The position numbers were made by a program, and so were the translations under genes. From Symbiodinium kawagutii (lineage: Eukaryota > Sar > Dinophyceae > Suessiales > Symbiodiniaceae), in contig VSDK01020365.1 in NCBI GenBank assembly GCA_009767595.1, positions 429,175 to 493,174 of the forward strand: DNA of 64,000 bases. The letters run 5' to 3'. Position 1 is the first letter of the stretch; each line of letters opens with the position of its first letter. The notes under the pieces were generated by a model. It saw nothing but the letters and a program-made list of their open reading frames with translations, was not told the DNA's origin and did no database searches. Shown one piece after another: positions 1 through 11,057 of this stretch.

Positions 1-154
1 GCGGTTCATGGGTTGTTCGGACGACTCCACTGGAGGAGATCTAAAGACAAACGCCACTGGCACTGGCTCCTGCAAAGGATCCGTGGCCGAAATGGTCACG
101 GAGTCTCCCCTGGACACCCCATGGATCCGGCAGGGAATGGTTGCTGAAGTCCAG
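1..154 (+). CDS. Candidate exon entering from the left edge
   Basis: An open frame (MGCSDDSTGGDLKTNATG...) covers the left edge and reaches a good donor, CCAG|GTAGAG, at 154/155. Codon use looks protein-like. No domain is recognised. The upstream part of the gene lies outside the window. Confidence 0.35.
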
Positions 155-856
155 GTAGAGCCACTGCTACCAACGAGGCTACACTTGAAATCTGAGCTTT
201 GACCTGTATAACAGATATCCCTACGCCAGGGGTTCCCTGGTTACCTACAGCGAATAGGTAAGCGGAAGGGTAGGGTTTCTTTTGCTGACACTTTTTGCTG
301 ATAGCCGCGTCAAAGACTAGAAAGATCTGAATGTGTTACCTGGTCATGCACTGAATCTGAATCCATATGCAACACTCAATGCAAGTTTCTCAATTAACAT
401 ATCCTGCCATCACTTCCCAACACCTCCGTGGAAAAACGTCATCAATTAGCACCTTTCAAGTGCAGTGCTGATAAAGGTCAGGCAGTATTGCCATGCGCCA
501 AAAATTTCCTGTGACGTGTAGACCACCCACCAAAGAACTGTTATTCATGCCGCCAGTGGAAAGTATGGATAACTGGCACTAGATGCATCATGCATCCTTC
601 ACCCACCGGTCCGCCTTCGGATTCGCATCCGATCCACATCGACGTTGTTCATGGGTAATTGCATAGCTGCCATCCTTGTGTTGCAATCGGACTCGGATCG
701 AAGCTTCACATGACATTCATTATAGATAAATTCCAAATGTGAAATCTAGATGCTGTGAGCAACACCAGCATCAAAAATACTTGCAATACCGTTAAATCAT
801 CTTAAATCATGTGGATGTGATAGCTATCAATGACGCGAAGTAGCAAAAACAACAAC
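155..856. other. Non-coding stretch, nothing recognised
   Basis: Mixed-composition sequence with no convincing frame. It ends at a family A element. Confidence 0.5.
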
Positions 857-961
857 TGGTGGTTTTTGAATAGCTAGGGGTACCCCTCAATCATTCTTTA
901 TATTCGGGCATTTATAGTAATCAAAGAACCATTTTGGTGGTTCCCTATTTCAAGAACCCCC
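857..961. repeat. Family A palindromic element
   Basis: Left end ggtggtttttgaa and right end caagaaccccc are inverted. The centre has the family word 'tttatagtaat'. Flanks AACTG/AAGTG fit a 5-bp ANNTG duplication. Confidence 0.65.
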
Positions 962-1020
962 AAGTGGTCAACAAGATGTATACAACAAACGTGCATAGCA
1001 TGTTGCAAAAAACACATCAT

Positions 1021-1461
1021 TTAGACGATCCCTCGCACCAGGGAGCTCGGCAGGTGTCGTTTAGATGGTAGAGCTGTCGAAGATGCGGCAAGAAACAGGA
1101 TTTGCAACACCATGATTTCTGATGTTGAATTCCAGGTGGTGACAATCAATTCACTAACATCGTGATCAATTATTGTGTCATGACATGTCATGACCTTATC
1201 ACAACCCAATTCACCCCAGATTCTTCTCCAAATCCTGTTAAGGTTATCAGAGAACTCAACAAACGAAGTCAGTTGCCTCTCGTTGTAAAATTCCTGGCTT
1301 TCCAAAACTGTCCACGCTCTGCCAGTTGTCTTGTTGTCTACAACAAAATGTATTTGCAACGAAATGGTTGTACTTCACTGGTTCCCGATGGTTGTCACAG
1401 CCTCAGAACAGCATGTCCAGTGGGTCCTACATGTCGACAAGAACACTTCAATACTCAGTAG
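1021..1461. CDS. Possible coding island, strand unresolved
   Basis: Long open frames exist on both strands: a 112-residue minus frame (MQIHFVVDNKTTGRAW...) and a 99-residue plus frame (...PVKVIRELNKRSQLPLVVKF). Both look protein-like and no family is recognised. One is probably the shadow of the other. Confidence 0.25.
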
Positions 1462-1555
1462 ATAGATACTGGATGGATCTTCTTATTTGTTGGCTCTGGT
1501 CTGAAATTATAAATTCATATAAATTCAATGATTCCGCACACTAGTAAGTACATGG

Positions 1556-1656
1556 TCATTTCTCAACATAGGGGACCCAAACCATGGTTGGTTTATTACT
1601 AGAAATGGTTTATACAAGGATGAATTGGGGGTTACCCCCAGCTGGCTTGAGAAATC
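1556..1656. repeat. Family A palindromic element
   Basis: tttctcaacataggggaccc at the left and ggcttgagaaat at the right, with the reverse-orientation core 'ggttggtttattac'. Confidence 0.65.
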
Positions 1657-1812
1657 GGCGTATTGGTCTTATTGTTGATTATTGCTGGTTATTCTCCCCT
1701 AGTATTAACCACTACAATTCCCTATAAAAACCCATAATAAAGCCCCCCAAGTGGCTTGAGAAACACACACACACACATGAGTGGTACATGATCATCAATC
1801 CCTCGCTTTCAG

Positions 1813-1912
1813 CTTCTCTGAGCATCCCAACTCCGTTCCAGTATCATCCCAACCCGGCAAAATGCGGCCCTGGCGGTTGCCCACCTGGCAAGCGCAACAC
1901 CGAGTCTTCGGG
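1813..1912 (+). CDS. Candidate internal exon
   Basis: A pyrimidine-rich acceptor (ccctcgctttcag) precedes an open frame encoding SLSIPTPFQYHPNPAKCGPG and more, rich in Pro, Gly and Cys. A possible donor is GG|GTGACC. Unrecognised. Confidence 0.3.
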
Positions 1913-2164
1913 GTGACCAAGCCTCTCTTGGGATGGTGATAACTTTCAATCCACGAAGAAACCTCGTGATGGTCAATCGAAATTCGCCCCTATGCTTCCA
2001 GTTGCCATATGTTAAAATTTTAGTAGGCAACCAACCCCAGTTACAACATGTTACAACTGGCTGGTAGAAACCAGCTGGGCTGGTTACCTACCCATTTGAT
2101 GGTAACTGGTTGCGCGTAGGGAGCGATATAGTCCTCCTCCCCGCCACATGACAAAGAATTTGCC

Positions 2165-2203
2165 CTGCCCTACTGCCCTACTGCCCTACTGCCCTACTGC
2201 CCG
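2165..2203. repeat. 8-bp tandem repeat (ctgcccta)n
   Basis: About five copies of tgccctac lie directly before a family C element. Confidence 0.8.
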
Positions 2204-2212
2204 ACCTACATG

Positions 2213-2339
2213 GCTATGTGTCAAAACCCTTAGTCCCCCTGGTTTCCTCATCATTAGCCATTGTTTTCCCTGTAGCTTGTTGGTTATCATTCACCATTAT
2301 TGTTGGTTAACTGATGTTAACTGCTTGACCCAGCTCGCC
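2213..2339. repeat. Family C element with ACATG target duplication
   Basis: GGCTATGTGTCAAAACCC... ends in ...TTGACCCAGCTCGCC. ACATG is present at 2208-2212 and again at 2340-2344. Confidence 0.75.
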
Positions 2340-2488
2340 ACATGTTTACCTATCGCAGCCTCGCCCAACATGAAGCCACAAGACCTGCGCCTACCTCGCG
2401 ACGTCCGAAGGTGCTCAAGATCTTGAGACCACTCAAAGCATAGCCCCAACGCACCAGTTGATCAGCACTGCTCCTACGCAAACAACTG

Positions 2489-2606
2489 AGCAGTGGGTCA
2501 GTTCACCCTGTACCCCGGTTCTCCTATGATTAGCCATTGTTTTCTCTATGAAATTGGTGATTATCCCCCATGAGAGTTGGTTGGTGAACTGCTTGACCCA
2601 TAGCCA
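2489..2606. repeat. Family C element
   Basis: gcagtgggtca...gacccatagcc with the family core 'ccattgttttctctatg'. No clear target duplication. Confidence 0.65.
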
Positions 2607-2737
2607 AATCAATCCTCCGTGATCCTATGGCAATCGTCCCGGCCAAAACTCAAGAAATCCGTTGGAACCAGGCGGTTCAAAACTTGGAGATACTCCTGAC
2701 CTCACACAATGGTCACCTGGGACCGCTACTAGAATAG
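2606..2737 (+). CDS. Candidate coding segment
   Basis: An open frame with MAIVPAKTQEIRWNQAVQNL and a short C-terminus runs to TAG. It starts where a family C element ends, so its 5' part may have been displaced. Unrecognised. Confidence 0.3.
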   Translation, partial: KSILRDPMAIVPAKTQEIRWNQAVQNLEILLTSHNGHLGPLLE

Positions 2738-2907
2738 CACATGTCACCATCCTGGTAAAGGCATATGGATCAAGAGTGATTAATCCTTCGTGGTCAATTA
2801 CGCTGAAGAATGGCCACGGCATACATTATATAAATGTATACCTAGACATAACTGAGAAAGGAGGGGCGAAAGCCAGCACCCCCGACAGAAAGCAAAGGTT
2901 CATTTGT

Positions 2908-3286
2908 AGACACTCTTGGAGTGACACTCTTGGCAAGGCACTCTCGGTGGGACACTCTTGAATTGAAACACTCTTGGTAAGACACTCTTGGCCCGATACT
3001 CTCAGTGAAGGACTCTTAGTAAAAGACTCTTGGTGGTAAGACACTTTCAGTGAGACACTGTTGGTGACACTCTGCGAGTGACACTCTTGGCAAAACACTT
3101 TTGGTAAAACGTTCTTGGTGAGACTCTCTTGGAGTGAGACACTCTTCGATGGACACTCTGGGTAGGACACCCTTTGCAAGACACCCTCAGTAAAGCAGTT
3201 TTCGTACGACTCTCGTGGGTTGAGCTTCTTGGGAAGACCCTCATAGTGAGATACCCTTGGAATGACAGTGTTGGCAAGACACTCCC
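2908..3286. repeat. Degenerate array of a ~15-bp unit (gacactcttggtgag)
   Basis: The unit, with variants such as gacactctcagtgag, recurs about 24 times. The period is a multiple of three, so the minus strand gives long Ser/Leu/Lys-rich pseudo-repeats. I treat these frames as products of the array. Confidence 0.8.
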
Positions 3287-3344
3287 ATAATCGGCGGCCA
3301 GAACCTGACCCTTAGATTTCTTGAACAACACAAGGGCAGCCAGG

Positions 3345-3912
3345 TTAAGCATGTGGCAGAATCACACTTTCTGGACCTCTTCTTGTTCGTTCCAACGGCT
3401 TGTTATCAGTTGAAGCTGTGTGGTGAGGCTGTGGCTGTGCCCTCCCGGAGAGAGAAGAGAAAGCTCGAAAGATGCCACGTCTGAAAACGGGCCCAAAATA
3501 TCTCCAAAATTCCATGGAAAGCACTTTCGGCACTTCACCGTTCTTGGAGATTGTGAGTTCAGAACAGTTCATGGCCTGATACACTGTATATTCACCAGAC
3601 ACATCAAAACCTGCTGTGCATCAGCATGAAGTCCTGACCCAGGTCCTACGACTTTTCTCTTTTTCATGGAAACCCTGAGGTTTTCCATTTCCGTGCTTTC
3701 ATCCGCATAATATCTACAATGCTGTGTTCTTTGATTGCCTTCGTACATCTCTGTACCTATAATTCGGCCATCTGCAATCACATCTATGATATAGTGAGCC
3801 TTTCCCGCGACAAGTCGACTTGTCAACCACCTGTCCAGACAAGCGCACCTCTCTCGGCGTTTCTTGATGCTTGACACATCTGCCAAGTGCTCCAAGTGTG
3901 CCAAAACCACCT
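3345..3912 (-). pseudogene. Candidate coding sequence split by a frame change
   Basis: After an acceptor (gccctttag) a frame of about 110 residues (HLEHLADVSSIKKRRERC..., ...GKAHYIIDVIADGRIIGTEM) runs to 3569. The protein-like sequence seems to continue one frame over from 3602 to 3345 (SGEYTVYQAMNCSELTISKN...), as if a single frameshift lay near 3,595. A short intron is an alternative, since CTG|GTGAAT lies at the junction. No family is recognised. Confidence 0.4.
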
Positions 3913-4092
3913 AAAGGGCGTCGGCTACTGTCAACCTGCCATGAGTCAGGACATCCAGATTGGAAATTCGTTCGGGCTTCCCATGTATCCAATTTGCCCG
4001 GCAAATATGAGCCAGGGTGGAAAGAAACAATTACCTAGTTGACTGCCATGTCTAGAACATCTAGACAAGCTATTCTCATATGTTGTTGTCAG

Positions 4093-4185
4093 TTGACTTC
4101 ATCGGGTTCAGAAAGCAAGATACTTCGGCGCAGAAGACGCTGCGAAAGCAGGAAGCTGCTGCAGAAAGAGAGTCCGAAAGGCTCG
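4093..4185 (+). CDS. Candidate internal exon, charged helix
   Basis: Acceptor ...gttgttgtcag, then FRKQDTSAQKTLRKQEAAAE, a charged and probably helical or coiled-coil stretch, then donor CTCG|GTATCT. Unrecognised. Confidence 0.35.
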
Positions 4186-4649
4186 GTATCTGTCGCTACC
4201 ATCGCCCAGGCTTCATGGTCGTTACCCGTTGCTTCCAATTAATATGTTGGGCAGGCAGCTGGTTTCTATCATTGGTGTTTGAGGTTGGCTACCTACTATT
4301 TCATGGTAGAAATGTACTATAATGATAATGGTTACTGCAATGTGAACTACATCACAATGATGGTAGAAATGATGACATGCAAAATACTATATATGGTTTC
4401 TACTGTTGCTGTTACCAGCCCCTATTTCATGGTTACTGGAAGCTATAGGGTACTGTTGGTGATTATCCCCTTTACAACTCCATGCTTATGACCCTTGTTA
4501 ACCATAAAATTGGATTTGCTATTTCTAACCACCTATAAAAGCACTTAGAAACCCACAATTTGTACCATAAAATAACCTTAAAACCAATTTGAACCTTTGG
4601 AATTTCGGGGCTCATCCGGGGTTCAATTCCATCGTTCCGCCATCACTTC

Positions 4650-4745
4650 GCCTGGCTTGCCACCCGGCCATGACCCCTGGGGCGCCAAGGCAAAGTGGCC
4701 AAAATATTCGGCGACCTGGGCGGCGACGTGCGCAGGCCCCGCGGC
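4650..4745 (-). CDS. Candidate GC-rich exon
   Basis: A GC-rich island in AT-rich DNA. The minus frame reads AHVAAQVAEYFGHFALAPQG and more, with strong GC at third positions. A possible acceptor is gccgcccag|GTC. Unrecognised. Confidence 0.3.
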
Positions 4746-5204
4746 CGGTGGCCCAAGATCCATATTGAGAACCATTAATGGTCGATCATCCCATTTTGGA
4801 TCATCTGGCAACCTCAGATTTTCATGGATCATCACACTCAACAATTCCCTACATGATCAATCACAACATGTCAAAACGAAACCATGACGAAGTTCACCGC
4901 TATCAAGGCTTCAACCGGTCCAACATATGTCCCATAGAGCAGGGCGGAGTCTGACCGCATGGATAGGCCGACCTCTCATCTGCCAATGTTCTCTTTTAAC
5001 GGTAGATCACGATCCATGCCAATACACCATGATCAACCATGCTTGATGGTGGCTTGCGGCTTACCAATTCTGGTGAAAGTAGTGGTGGGTCCTCAGTACT
5101 GTGACTTCCATAGAACTACTTTTCCGGTGAGCGATGTTCGATCGGAGTTGTGCATGGGCCCGGGCGCAAGGATCGCAAGAGATGTGCCCACGGAGTTGCC
5201 CTAG

Positions 5205-5312
5205 ATCCAGACACTCCAAAGCCTGGATCTGATCGCCGACACGGTGGAAACGGCTCAGCCAGCCGGCGGTGACATGGGCCGATCGAAGGTGGCGCCATGG
5301 GCCGCATGGTGG
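5205..5312 (+). CDS. Candidate internal exon
   Basis: Acceptor gttgccctag, then IQTLQSLDLIADTVETAQPA and a Gly/Lys/Trp tail, with donors at CATG|GTGGGT or TGG|GTATGA. Codon texture is good. The opposite strand also has a long open frame (5,061-5,486). Confidence 0.4.
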
Positions 5313-5319
5313 GTATGAT

Positions 5320-5820
5320 GAATCATCATCCAATGATCCAAGAATGGGCCAGTTCTCAATCTTCATCAACAAGTCATGTCCTCTCTGAACAGAACGCACT
5401 TGTGAAAAGCCATAGGCATATTGTGACTTACATGTGACTTGCATATGGGCATACTCTATCTGCAGAACCATGGGATACCGATACAAGTCCCAACAAAAGG
5501 AAACAAATCATTTGGGGGTACCCGGGTTTTGGGAAGCAGAGGTATTATATCGGAGCCCTACAACGTCAAGTGCTGTTGCAGGAGATAATCCTGGCATCGA
5601 TCATCATTGATGCCTACCTGTACTAGTCACGGATCTCATCACCCTAATCCTAATGACACCAGTGCAATTTAAACACACATTTGGAGATCTACCATAGCAT
5701 GCCAAGTGGTTAATGAATGTGGTCGCTGAGATAATCAACCATGACTAAACATCAACCAACATATTCTTCAACATGAACCATTCACAACGAAGTTGACTAA
5801 CCATTAAAATCGTCCATAAT
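5320..5820. other. Non-coding stretch, nothing recognised
   Basis: AT-leaning sequence with 'accatt'-type short words shared with the palindromic elements but no complete element. Confidence 0.45.
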
Positions 5821-6025
5821 CATTATGCATCAACCAATGTGCCAGGGGCAAAGATACGGAACCGTATCAGTCCTGCCGTGCAGGCCGCACATCAGACCTC
5901 ACTGGCAAGGTCATGTGATGGCCAAGGATCAAGGACTGGGTGGTAACACCGCACTAGTGGACATGTTCAGTTCATGCATCTGCCAGGAAGATGTCGGTCA
6001 AAGGTTTGAACATATCGCGACAATC

Positions 6026-6027
<2 letters not shown>

Positions 6028-6081
<54 letters not shown>
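6028..6081. repeat. (ATC)n microsatellite
   Basis: About 18 uninterrupted units. The overlapping poly-Ser and poly-His frames come from the repeat. Confidence 0.95.
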
Positions 6082-6319
6082 TCATCCCCCGCCATGTACG
6101 GATTTGTGCAACGTTTTAAGTCCGCCAACAAGCGCGTTTGTTAATGATGTTTGCACAATGCTCCAAATGAAAGTCATAAACCTTGTTTTTGGAACCAATC
6201 CAAAAGCTGTGCTTTTCAGCAATGCCGCCGCCTGCATTCTTTTCATCTGTGAAGTTGCCTGATACACCTAGGGGGCTCGCTTCGGCTGTGACCACGGCTA
6301 AATAAAGGAGACTCGGAAT

Positions 6320-6970
6320 CAAATACCACGTGTTCGTGGCAGCTTTCGAAGGTGTCAACATCGCCGATTTCATCGAGCGTGGAGCAGCTCAGAATTGCCA
6401 TTGCGGTTGCGCCAACCTGAATTTGTCTAAGACCAGCTACTCCAAGGACAAACACACTGGCACAAATTCGGGTTGACATGGACAAAGGATCTTAGGTGGC
6501 ATTGCTGCTGGGGTGTCAACGCCAATATGCGACAACAACAATGGAGCACCCAGCGCTTACGATTCTGCATGTTTAGTGTACTGCAAATCTTTTCAACCAA
6601 ATCCAATACGTACTTGTAGCTTCAACCTTGAAGGCAAAAGCTTACATGTATGTCTGATGATGTTTGTAGGTAAAAATATATATAAATATGTATGTATATA
6701 TATATATATATAGTATATATATATATGATGTAGCTGAACGTAGCTGAATATAGTTTACATAAGTTAGAATTGTTAGCGTGAAATATCACTATGATACCAT
6801 GATACAATGTAAATCGCCCTTTCCCTCTCTCTCTCTCTCGTTCTGTCGGAACATATATGATCATACAAGATAGCATTAGCTAGACCTACTCATCATGCCG
6901 CTTCCAGTGAGCAAGAGACAGGTCTAGCGATTCAGGAGGCAGCAAAAAAAAGTTAGTCTGACCGAGATTT
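6320..6970. repeat. Segmental duplication, copy 1
   Basis: Blocks 'gttcgtggcagctttc', 'cctgaatttgtct', 'accagctactccaag', a (TC)n run, 'actcatcatgc' and 'gttagtctgac' recur in the same order at 7,560-8,790. Confidence 0.7.
6683..6726. repeat. (TA)n microsatellite
   Basis: TA repeats interrupted by 'gtatg' and 'tag'. Confidence 0.9.
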
Positions 6971-7056
6971 GTCGTTTAACCGCCGCTCTTGGCGACTGTT
7001 GCCTTTGAGCGACGCATTCATGACCATCAAGGAGGGCTAGAACGGCAATCATTGCA

Positions 7057-7275
7057 ATGCGCTCGGGCAACGAAAATGCCAGCTCGCTAAAGAGCCCCCC
7101 AGAGATTGTGCTGCTTCAAGAAATGAAAGGACAACATTTGAAGCGCACTTGGACTTCAACAATATCCATTCACATGAAGATTGATCTGGAAGATACTGCA
7201 CTCAGCAGAATCACCATCGTTCAGCCAGCCGGAACTGCGCAAAAGTATTCTGACACTCAAAGGAGCACCTGTTAG
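7057..7275 (+). CDS. Candidate coding ORF of 72 residues
   Basis: Open from ATG to TAG: MRSGNENASSLKSPPEIVLL, then a Lys/Arg/Thr-rich middle. Unrecognised. It lies between the two arms of the segmental duplication. Confidence 0.35.
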   Translation: MRSGNENASSLKSPPEIVLLQEMKGQHLKRTWTSTISIHMKIDLEDTALSRITIVQPAGTAQKYSDTQRSTC

Positions 7276-7345
7276 AACTGCAACTCTCTGAAACTCATCA
7301 AACGTTCATTTATGTTTCCCACCTTTTTGATCATACCTAAATGTG

Positions 7346-7457
7346 GCTGTGGGTCAATATTAACCAACCAGTATTGGGGGAGAAGAACCAACCAATAATA
7401 GGGAAAACAATGGTTAGTGATAGGGGAACCGGGGGTACGGGGTTTTGACCCAATGCC
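7346..7457. repeat. Family C element
   Basis: Flanks ATGTG (7341-7345) and ATATG (7458-7462) fit a diverged ANNTG duplication. It lies between the duplicated segments. Confidence 0.7.
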
Positions 7458-7559
7458 ATATGCGTCAAGGTGCGCTATTGCAGGTGCCCCTTGCAAATCA
7501 CGACTCTCTGAACGACAGTGCGACTTTCCAGCTTGATACATCTATGCACAAACAGTTAA

Positions 7560-8790
7560 TTGGCAAACACCACTCGTTCGTGGCAGCTTTCAAATGCTTC
7601 ATTGTGCCCACCTGAATTTGTCTCCGACCAGCTACTCCAAGCACAAACACACTGCCACAGAACAGGGTTGACATGGCCAGGGGATCTCAAGCGGCATTGT
7701 TACTGGGGCTACAACATCGTAGGAAAGCACACGGTGACAACATGCGACAGCCATTGAAGCATGGGTTACATGTACGATTCTTTACAGTTTTTGGGTTGGG
7801 CATGCATGTCTTCTCAATCGACACCGATACGCATTTGTAGCTTCAATTCTCGAAGCAGAAGTATGTACACACGTATAATTCATAATTATGTACTCGCGAT
7901 GTAGCTGAATCTGGCCAACGTAAACGCAGCCAAAAACATTGTTCCTAAACCGTATCTAGACCCCATCTATCTCAGCAATTGCTTAATACGTTCTCCACAT
8001 TGAGTTTAAGCACAGCAAAAAATGGCGTTCCTAAACCCTATCTAAGCCCTCTCAAGCAGCCTAGCAATTGCCCAACATGAGCCTGACATAGTCTACCTAA
8101 CCCCTTGATGCGTCTTTTGAGCTCTTGCATGGGTCCTCTTTGGTATGCCATTGGCCCCTACGAAGCTCAAAGACGGGCCGCACCCAAGGAAAATCCTTTC
8201 AGACCCATGTGCATGGACCCATGCCCAACCCCCATCTATTCGATTGACCCCGTATGAGCTCAATACAGAAGTTAGGCACAGCAAATCATAGTGTTCCTTA
8301 ACCCTATCCAACCCCCATCTATTCCAGCAATTATCTAATATGTTATTATCCATACTGAGTTTAGGCACAGCAAAAGATGTTACTCCTTTACACCATCTAA
8401 ACTGTACTTGACAGGGTTGACACGGTTGACACGGATGGCGCATTTAACGCAGTTGACACGGTGACATGGTTGACACGGTTGACACAATTGACAAACCAAC
8501 TGTGTCAAGTGTGTCAACTGTGTCTGCTAGGTTTCAGGGGCCCACTTTGCGGCCGCACTTTAAAGATAGCTTACACGGGTTGAATGAGCGTAACATGTCA
8601 CAATCAATTAAATTTGAACATAATTAGATAAATCACGCTCTCTGATGCTCTCTCTCTCTCTCTCAAAGTTTATCTCGGAACATGCATGAATCACACATCA
8701 TAGCATCATAGTCTGAGCCAGACTCATCATGCAGCTCCGAGCAAGAGGCAGGTCCAGCGATTCGGCAAAAGGTTAGTCTGACTGAAATTA
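7560..8790. repeat. Segmental duplication, copy 2
   Basis: A diverged copy of 6,320-6,970, longer because of extra sequence at about 7,900-8,640 (short ttgacacgg repeats at 8,410-8,520). Confidence 0.7.
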
Positions 8791-8791
8791 G

Positions 8792-9007
8792 CTGACAGCA
8801 CTAACAGCACCAAAAATACTTGGAAGAGTCCAAGCAACCCAAACAATGAAAGAGATTGAAACAGAAACTTCAGCCAATCATCAAAAAATGTTGCTGTCCT
8901 TTGAACAGAAAGTGTCTGCGTGTGAAGCATTGTCAAACACATCCCAGGTCCAAGAGCTTGCGGCGACTGTGACCCGAAATCCTTCAGGATTTGGTCCATG
9001 TACATGA
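8792..9007 (+). CDS. Candidate exon with helical, charged product
   Basis: After 'aaattag' a frame encodes LTAPKILGRVQATQTMKEIE, continues with Gln/Lys/Glu/Ser-rich sequence (HQKMLLSFEQKVSACEALS) and ends at TGA. Unrecognised. The minus strand is also open here (92 residues), but its composition is less protein-like. Confidence 0.35.
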   Translation: MTALTAPKILGRVQATQTMKEIETETSANHQKMLLSFEQKVSACEALSNTSQVQELAATVTRNPSGFGPCT

Positions 9008-9097
9008 CATAGAATGCTGGGCAAGTTGATCGGTTGGAATTGGTTGGATAACCTGTGTCTATTCAGACTTTACACACCATTGTCGTTCTACTTTCAG

Positions 9098-9286
9098 CGA
9101 GACCAGCTGCAGCCATTCAGGAAGGCAACGGTTGTACGCACAGGGAGCCACCTGGTGGTTGGCAGCACGCCATGTGTGGCGGCTCGCTGCGCGGGAAACG
9201 GCACGTTTCAGTCATTCCAAGGGATCCGCGCCCAGCGCCGACATGCCCAAGGAACCTCGTTAAATTTCGGCTTAAATCAGCTTTGA
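9098..9286 (+). CDS. Candidate terminal exon
   Basis: Acceptor cgttctactttcag, then RDQLQPFRKATVVRTGSHLV and a frame open to TGA at 9286 (about 62 residues). Another frame of 145 residues overlaps it. I prefer the first because of its acceptor and codon texture. Confidence 0.35.
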   Translation, partial: RDQLQPFRKATVVRTGSHLVVGSTPCVAARCAGNGTFQSFQGIRAQRRHAQGTSLNFGLNQL

Positions 9287-9577
9287 AATATCAAATGCAA
9301 CAGTCACCTCCAAACCGTGAGGCAATTTTTGGAAACTCTGACACCTCCATTTTTCACTTTCATAAAATTCAGACTTCCACTCAGTTCAGATCCTGGTGGA
9401 AGAGAAAAGACCTTGTGCAGCATGGGTTTGCCAAAAGCACACCAAAGATACCTTCTCATGAAATTTGGGGTGTTTTGGACTCAAACAAATAAAATATAGT
9501 ACACCATCATGATTAATGATTTCAAAGTATTGTCACTCGGTCATTGTCCGCTGTCTTCTTGAACTCGTCCGCTAGTC

Positions 9578-9888
9578 TTACACGTCAGTTGCATCTGTTG
9601 GTTTTTCAAACCTCAAGATGTTCAGCTGCTGCTGCAAATTTTGATAAGCCGCAACATTGAGGCCTGCAAAGCCAAAGGCAACCTTGATCATGTTCAAACA
9701 AGTCATCTTGCTGAATGAGTAGCACAAATTTTTGTACCTCCCCTGGGAAATGCTCCATTTCAAGACTGGCAGTCTCAGTCGTAGAAGATGCATGATGGCT
9801 TCAAGGAGAGGTTGAACTTTTTGCCGCCATCCTTTCAGCTCAGCCCGTGCCTGCTGAAGACGGGACCGTAAAAGACCGGACCGGGGAA
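9578..9888 (-). CDS. Candidate terminal exon with coiled-coil-like start
   Basis: A minus frame of about 100 residues runs to TGA. It starts with LLRSRLQQARAELKGWRQKV, which looks like an amphipathic helix, and ends ...NLQQQLNILRFEKPTDATDV. Acceptor candidates are ccgtcttcag and cttcagcag. It may belong with the exon at 10,786-10,946 on the same strand. Unrecognised. Confidence 0.4.
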
Positions 9889-9915
9889 CAGCGGTTCAAA
9901 TTACGCAACAGTATG

Positions 9916-10029
9916 GGTATGGGTCAATATTAATCAACCAGCCACATAATTGAGGATCCACCAACAATACTAGGGAAAACAAAGGCTAATGATGGGGGAA
10001 TCAGCGGTACAGGGTTTTGACCCACGGCC
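9916..10029. repeat. Family C element
   Basis: Flanks GTATG/GTATT. It lies between two minus-strand exon candidates. Confidence 0.7.
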
Positions 10030-10032
10030 GTA

Positions 10033-10140
10033 TTACAGTAGAAGAATACAAAGTGTAAAACAAAAAAATAAAACAGAAAGGGACAATAATTACAGTAAAA
10101 TACAGAGTGTAAAACAAAAAATAAAACAGAAAGGGACAAT
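10033..10140. repeat. Two direct copies of a ~52-bp A-rich unit
   Basis: The unit 'agtgtaaaacaaaaaa...acagaaagggacaat' occurs twice in tandem. Confidence 0.85.
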
Positions 10141-10785
10141 GAAGAGCGCGCATGCAACAAAGACCATGAAAACACAAGCCATGCACCAGCGGCAGAACAA
10201 GACAACCAGACCAAAACCAGCAAAAAAAACAACACCAAGCAGAGAGCACCACCATCAGAAAACACCATGAGAAAATCTCTGCCTATCTCCGCGGTGCAGC
10301 TGCCACATGTTCAGTGAATCCCACACCCGCTACACACGCGGCGTCTAGCGGCACCGTGCACCCTTAGGCGTTCCCCAGGGCTGCGCTGGCAGTGATGACA
10401 TCATGATCATGACTTGAGGAAGATGCTAGTGAGGATGAGGATGAGAGGAAGGAGCAAAGATCACAAGAATCCCAGAAAATGATGTGGGGAACTACCCTTC
10501 AACGAATAAACAATTTTTGTATTGCCCTGCTCTTTGCGCATCTGAACATTTTGAAGTGGAGACTTGAGTCTCTCAGCTGCCCTATCTCACAAGGTCAGAC
10601 AAGCCGCGAAGCAACAAAACGATGCTAACCTTTGGACACTGGTAACCATAGGATCTCCAGGCTTGATCCAACAATTCTTGCAACGATGGATTACCGAACG
10701 GCTTTAAGATTCGTATCTTTTCCCAGGTGGTGATTAAATCTGTGAACAAACCTGTGTTCAAACAGCCTTTGTTAAACTCTGATCA

Positions 10786-10946
10786 CTATCTCAGCTGGGT
10801 CACAGCAAGCTCCTCCACCAAAAGCTCCAAAATTTCATTCTGTGGCATTTGACGCAAGACGGCTCGCTGTTGCTTGTCCAAACGCAGCACGGTGCCTCTC
10901 AGAAGTGGCTCAAGATTTGATGGTAGCAGATTTTCAGATAGCTCAC
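10786..10946 (-). CDS. Candidate exon, leucine- and acid-rich
   Basis: Acceptor ...ccttatctatag, then GELSENLLPSNLEPLLRGTV, LDKQQRAVLRQ and EILELLVEELA. It ends at TAG, or at a donor GCT|GTGACC. Strongly protein-like and probably helical. Unrecognised. Confidence 0.42.
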
Positions 10947-11057
10947 CTATAGATAAGGCACACATGAGGCTAATGGACACTCATCAGCTATCGCATGGTA
11001 TCCCATTCAACTCTTGTTGAAACAATTCCATCTTAAAGCTTTTGGGCACACAGTGAA

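Noticed and set aside
4612..4640. B-box-like GGTTCAATTCC suggesting a tRNA gene
   Set aside because: No A box at the right distance and no cloverleaf on either strand.
7272..7541. 89-residue minus-strand frame (MYQAGKSHCRSESRDLQGAP...)
   Set aside because: Most of it is the translation of a family C element. The same peptide recurs at 18,669-19,055 and 19,828-20,028 for the same reason.
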